DNA from: Thermoanaerobaculia bacterium
GTDB taxonomy: Bacteria; Acidobacteriota; Thermoanaerobaculia; Gp7-AA8
Reading direction: 5' to 3'
Length of the DNA: 5,949 nucleotides
Assembly (NCBI GenBank): GCA_017883215.1
Contig: JADGOA010000232.1
Location: forward strand, 1-5,949
This document shows positions 5,080 to 5,949 of this stretch, piece after piece. A program made the position numbers and the translations under genes. The first letter of the stretch is position 1. Each line of letters opens with the position of its first letter. The notes under the pieces are model-generated. The model searched no databases and was not told the origin of the DNA. It was given only the letters and a program-made list of their open reading frames with translations.

Positions 5080-5949
5080 ATGACGGACCGCATCGCAGTC
5101 GGCGTGATCCGCAAGCCGCACGGCATTCGCGGCGAGGCCAGCGTCGAAGCGTGGACCGACTCCCTCGATCGTTTCAACGACCTCTCCGCCGTCACGCTGG
5201 TCTCCCCCGACGAGACCTCGACGCGAGAGGCGGAGGTCGAGAGCATACGCATTCACTCCGGCCGTGCCCTCGTGAAGTTCCGGGGGATCAACTCGCCCGA
5301 GGAACTTCGGGAGTTTCATGGCTGGACGGTCGAGATTCCGGAGAGCGAGGCGCGAGCGCTCGACGCGGGCGAGTACTTCCTCCACGATCTGATCGGCCTC
5401 ACCCTCATCGACGAAGAGGGGCGTGAGCGCGGCACGGTCAGGGACGCATTCGAAGGGGGAGGCGGCGTGCTGCTGACCGTCCGCAACGGGGTACGCGAGT
5501 TCGACGTCCCGTTTGCTGCGGCCATCTGCAAAGAGATCGATCTCCAGCGGAAGCAAATCGTCGTCGACCTTCCTGCCGGCCTCGAGGAGCTCCAAGCTTT
5601 GCCGGCGCTCGAGAACGAGACCACTGCCGTCGAATCCGATGACCGGAGCGAAGGCGACGAGCGCAGCGCGTCCGGCGACCCGAGTGCGGCGGAAGTGGCC
5701 GGTCCGGATTCCCCGGTGGCGCCCACGCGCGCTCCTGCGCCGGCGATACGAATCGACTTCCTCACGATCTTCCCGAAAATGTTCGAGCCGCTCCTTGCCG
5801 AAGGGGTGATCGCGCGCGGCACCAAACAGGGACTGCTCGACATTCGCGTGTGGGATCTTCGCGACTACGCGACCGACAAGCATCGATCGACCGATGACGA
5901 AGCTTACGGCGGCGGTCCGGGCATGGTCATGCTGGCCGAGCCGATATTG
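5080..5949 (+). CDS. rimM-trmD: RimM-TrmD fusion protein (3' end missing)
   Basis: One frame without a stop codon runs from ATG 5080 to the window end (290 codons). Residues 1-172 are RimM, the 30S maturation factor that binds S19 and helps fold the 16S head: N-terminal barrel with AVGVIRKPHGIRGEASV (6-22), then a PRC barrel with YFLHDLIGL (99-107), GTVRD (118-122) and VPF (143-145). The common GAND turn is replaced by GGGG (126-129). Residues 173-222 are a linker, first Asp/Glu/Ser-rich, then Pro/Ala-rich. Residues 223-290 are the start of TrmD, the SPOUT methyltransferase making m1G37 in tRNA: RIDFLTIFPKMF, then DDEAYGGGPGMVM (272-284) of the active-site region. The codon where TrmD would normally start is ATA (5746), so no separate ATG start precedes the domain. 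Only ATG 5080 suits RimM, since a stop lies in frame at 5044. No Shine-Dalgarno sequence is seen; array 5 abuts the start. Confidence 0.93.
   Translation, partial: MTDRIAVGVIRKPHGIRGEASVEAWTDSLDRFNDLSAVTLVSPDETSTREAEVESIRIHSGRALVKFRGINSPEELREFHGWTVEIPESEARALDAGEYFLHDLIGLTLIDEEGRERGTVRDAFEGGGGVLLTVRNGVREFDVPFAAAICKEIDLQRKQIVVDLPAGLEELQALPALENETTAVESDDRSEGDERSASGDPSAAEVAGPDSPVAPTRAPAPAIRIDFLTIFPKMFEPLLAEGVIARGTKQGLLDIRVWDLRDYATDKHRSTDDEAYGGGPGMVMLAEPIL
5596..5745 (+). other. Interdomain linker of the RimM-TrmD fusion
   Basis: About 50 codons (residues 173-222) connect the two enzymes. The first part is rich in Glu, Asp and Ser (for example ESDDRSEGDERS), the end is Pro/Ala (PVAPTRAPAPA). It looks disordered and flexible, and it has no stop codon. 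Two GTG codons lie in it (near 5698 and 5716) without a clear ribosome binding site. Confidence 0.85.
5746..5949 (+). other. trmD: TrmD domain: tRNA (guanine37-N1)-methyltransferase, N-terminal part
   Basis: This part of the fusion frame matches the beginning of TrmD through the YGGGPGM glycine loop that helps bind S-adenosylmethionine in the knotted fold. The remaining roughly two-thirds of the enzyme lies beyond the window, so completeness of the knot and the tRNA-binding C-terminal domain cannot be judged. Confidence 0.93.

Noticed and set aside
5698..5745. GTG codons in the linker as an independent trmD start
   Set aside because: No ribosome binding site is seen, the frame is continuous with RimM, and either start would give TrmD a Pro/Ala leader of no known use. 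Not fully excluded.

Overview
The window is GC-rich bacterial DNA with every recognised gene on the + strand. The translation-gene order (ffh, rpsP, a KH-domain RNA-binding gene, rimM, trmD) is a widespread bacterial cluster. It does not fix the phylum. High GC, weak Shine-Dalgarno use, intergenic short-period inverted repeats and a RimM-TrmD fusion make an Acidobacteriota-like or similar uncultured lineage my low-confidence guess.

Left part (1-2576): the 3' portion of a gene for a cobalamin-binding radical SAM enzyme is followed, after a 359-nt non-coding gap, by a CarH/LitR-like regulator. That regulator has a MerR-type DNA-binding domain joined to a B12-binding light-sensor module with the diagnostic W-x9-E-H motif. 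Both products are expected to use a cobalamin cofactor.

Right part (2849-5949): ffh (SRP GTPase), rpsP (ribosomal protein bS16), a khpA-like KH protein, and one uninterrupted frame that encodes a complete RimM, an acidic/Pro-Ala linker and the start of TrmD. That frame runs off the window. These genes serve protein targeting, 30S assembly and tRNA G37 methylation, and the order suggests one operon from rpsP onward, possibly with its own promoter about 65 nt upstream of rpsP.

The most unusual signal lies between the genes. Five spacers each hold a different array of 7-9-nt units followed by an inverted copy of the array (1493-1571, 2576-2675, 2744-2836, 4188-4291, 4978-5078). The sequences are unrelated from site to site, but the architecture is the same. 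Two arrays begin in phase exactly at a stop codon (carH-like gene and ffh), and one ends one base before the rimM start codon. I do not recognise this as a named element family. It is the best candidate here for something undescribed. A sixth spacer (rpsP to khpA) holds two ordinary perfect or near-perfect hairpins.
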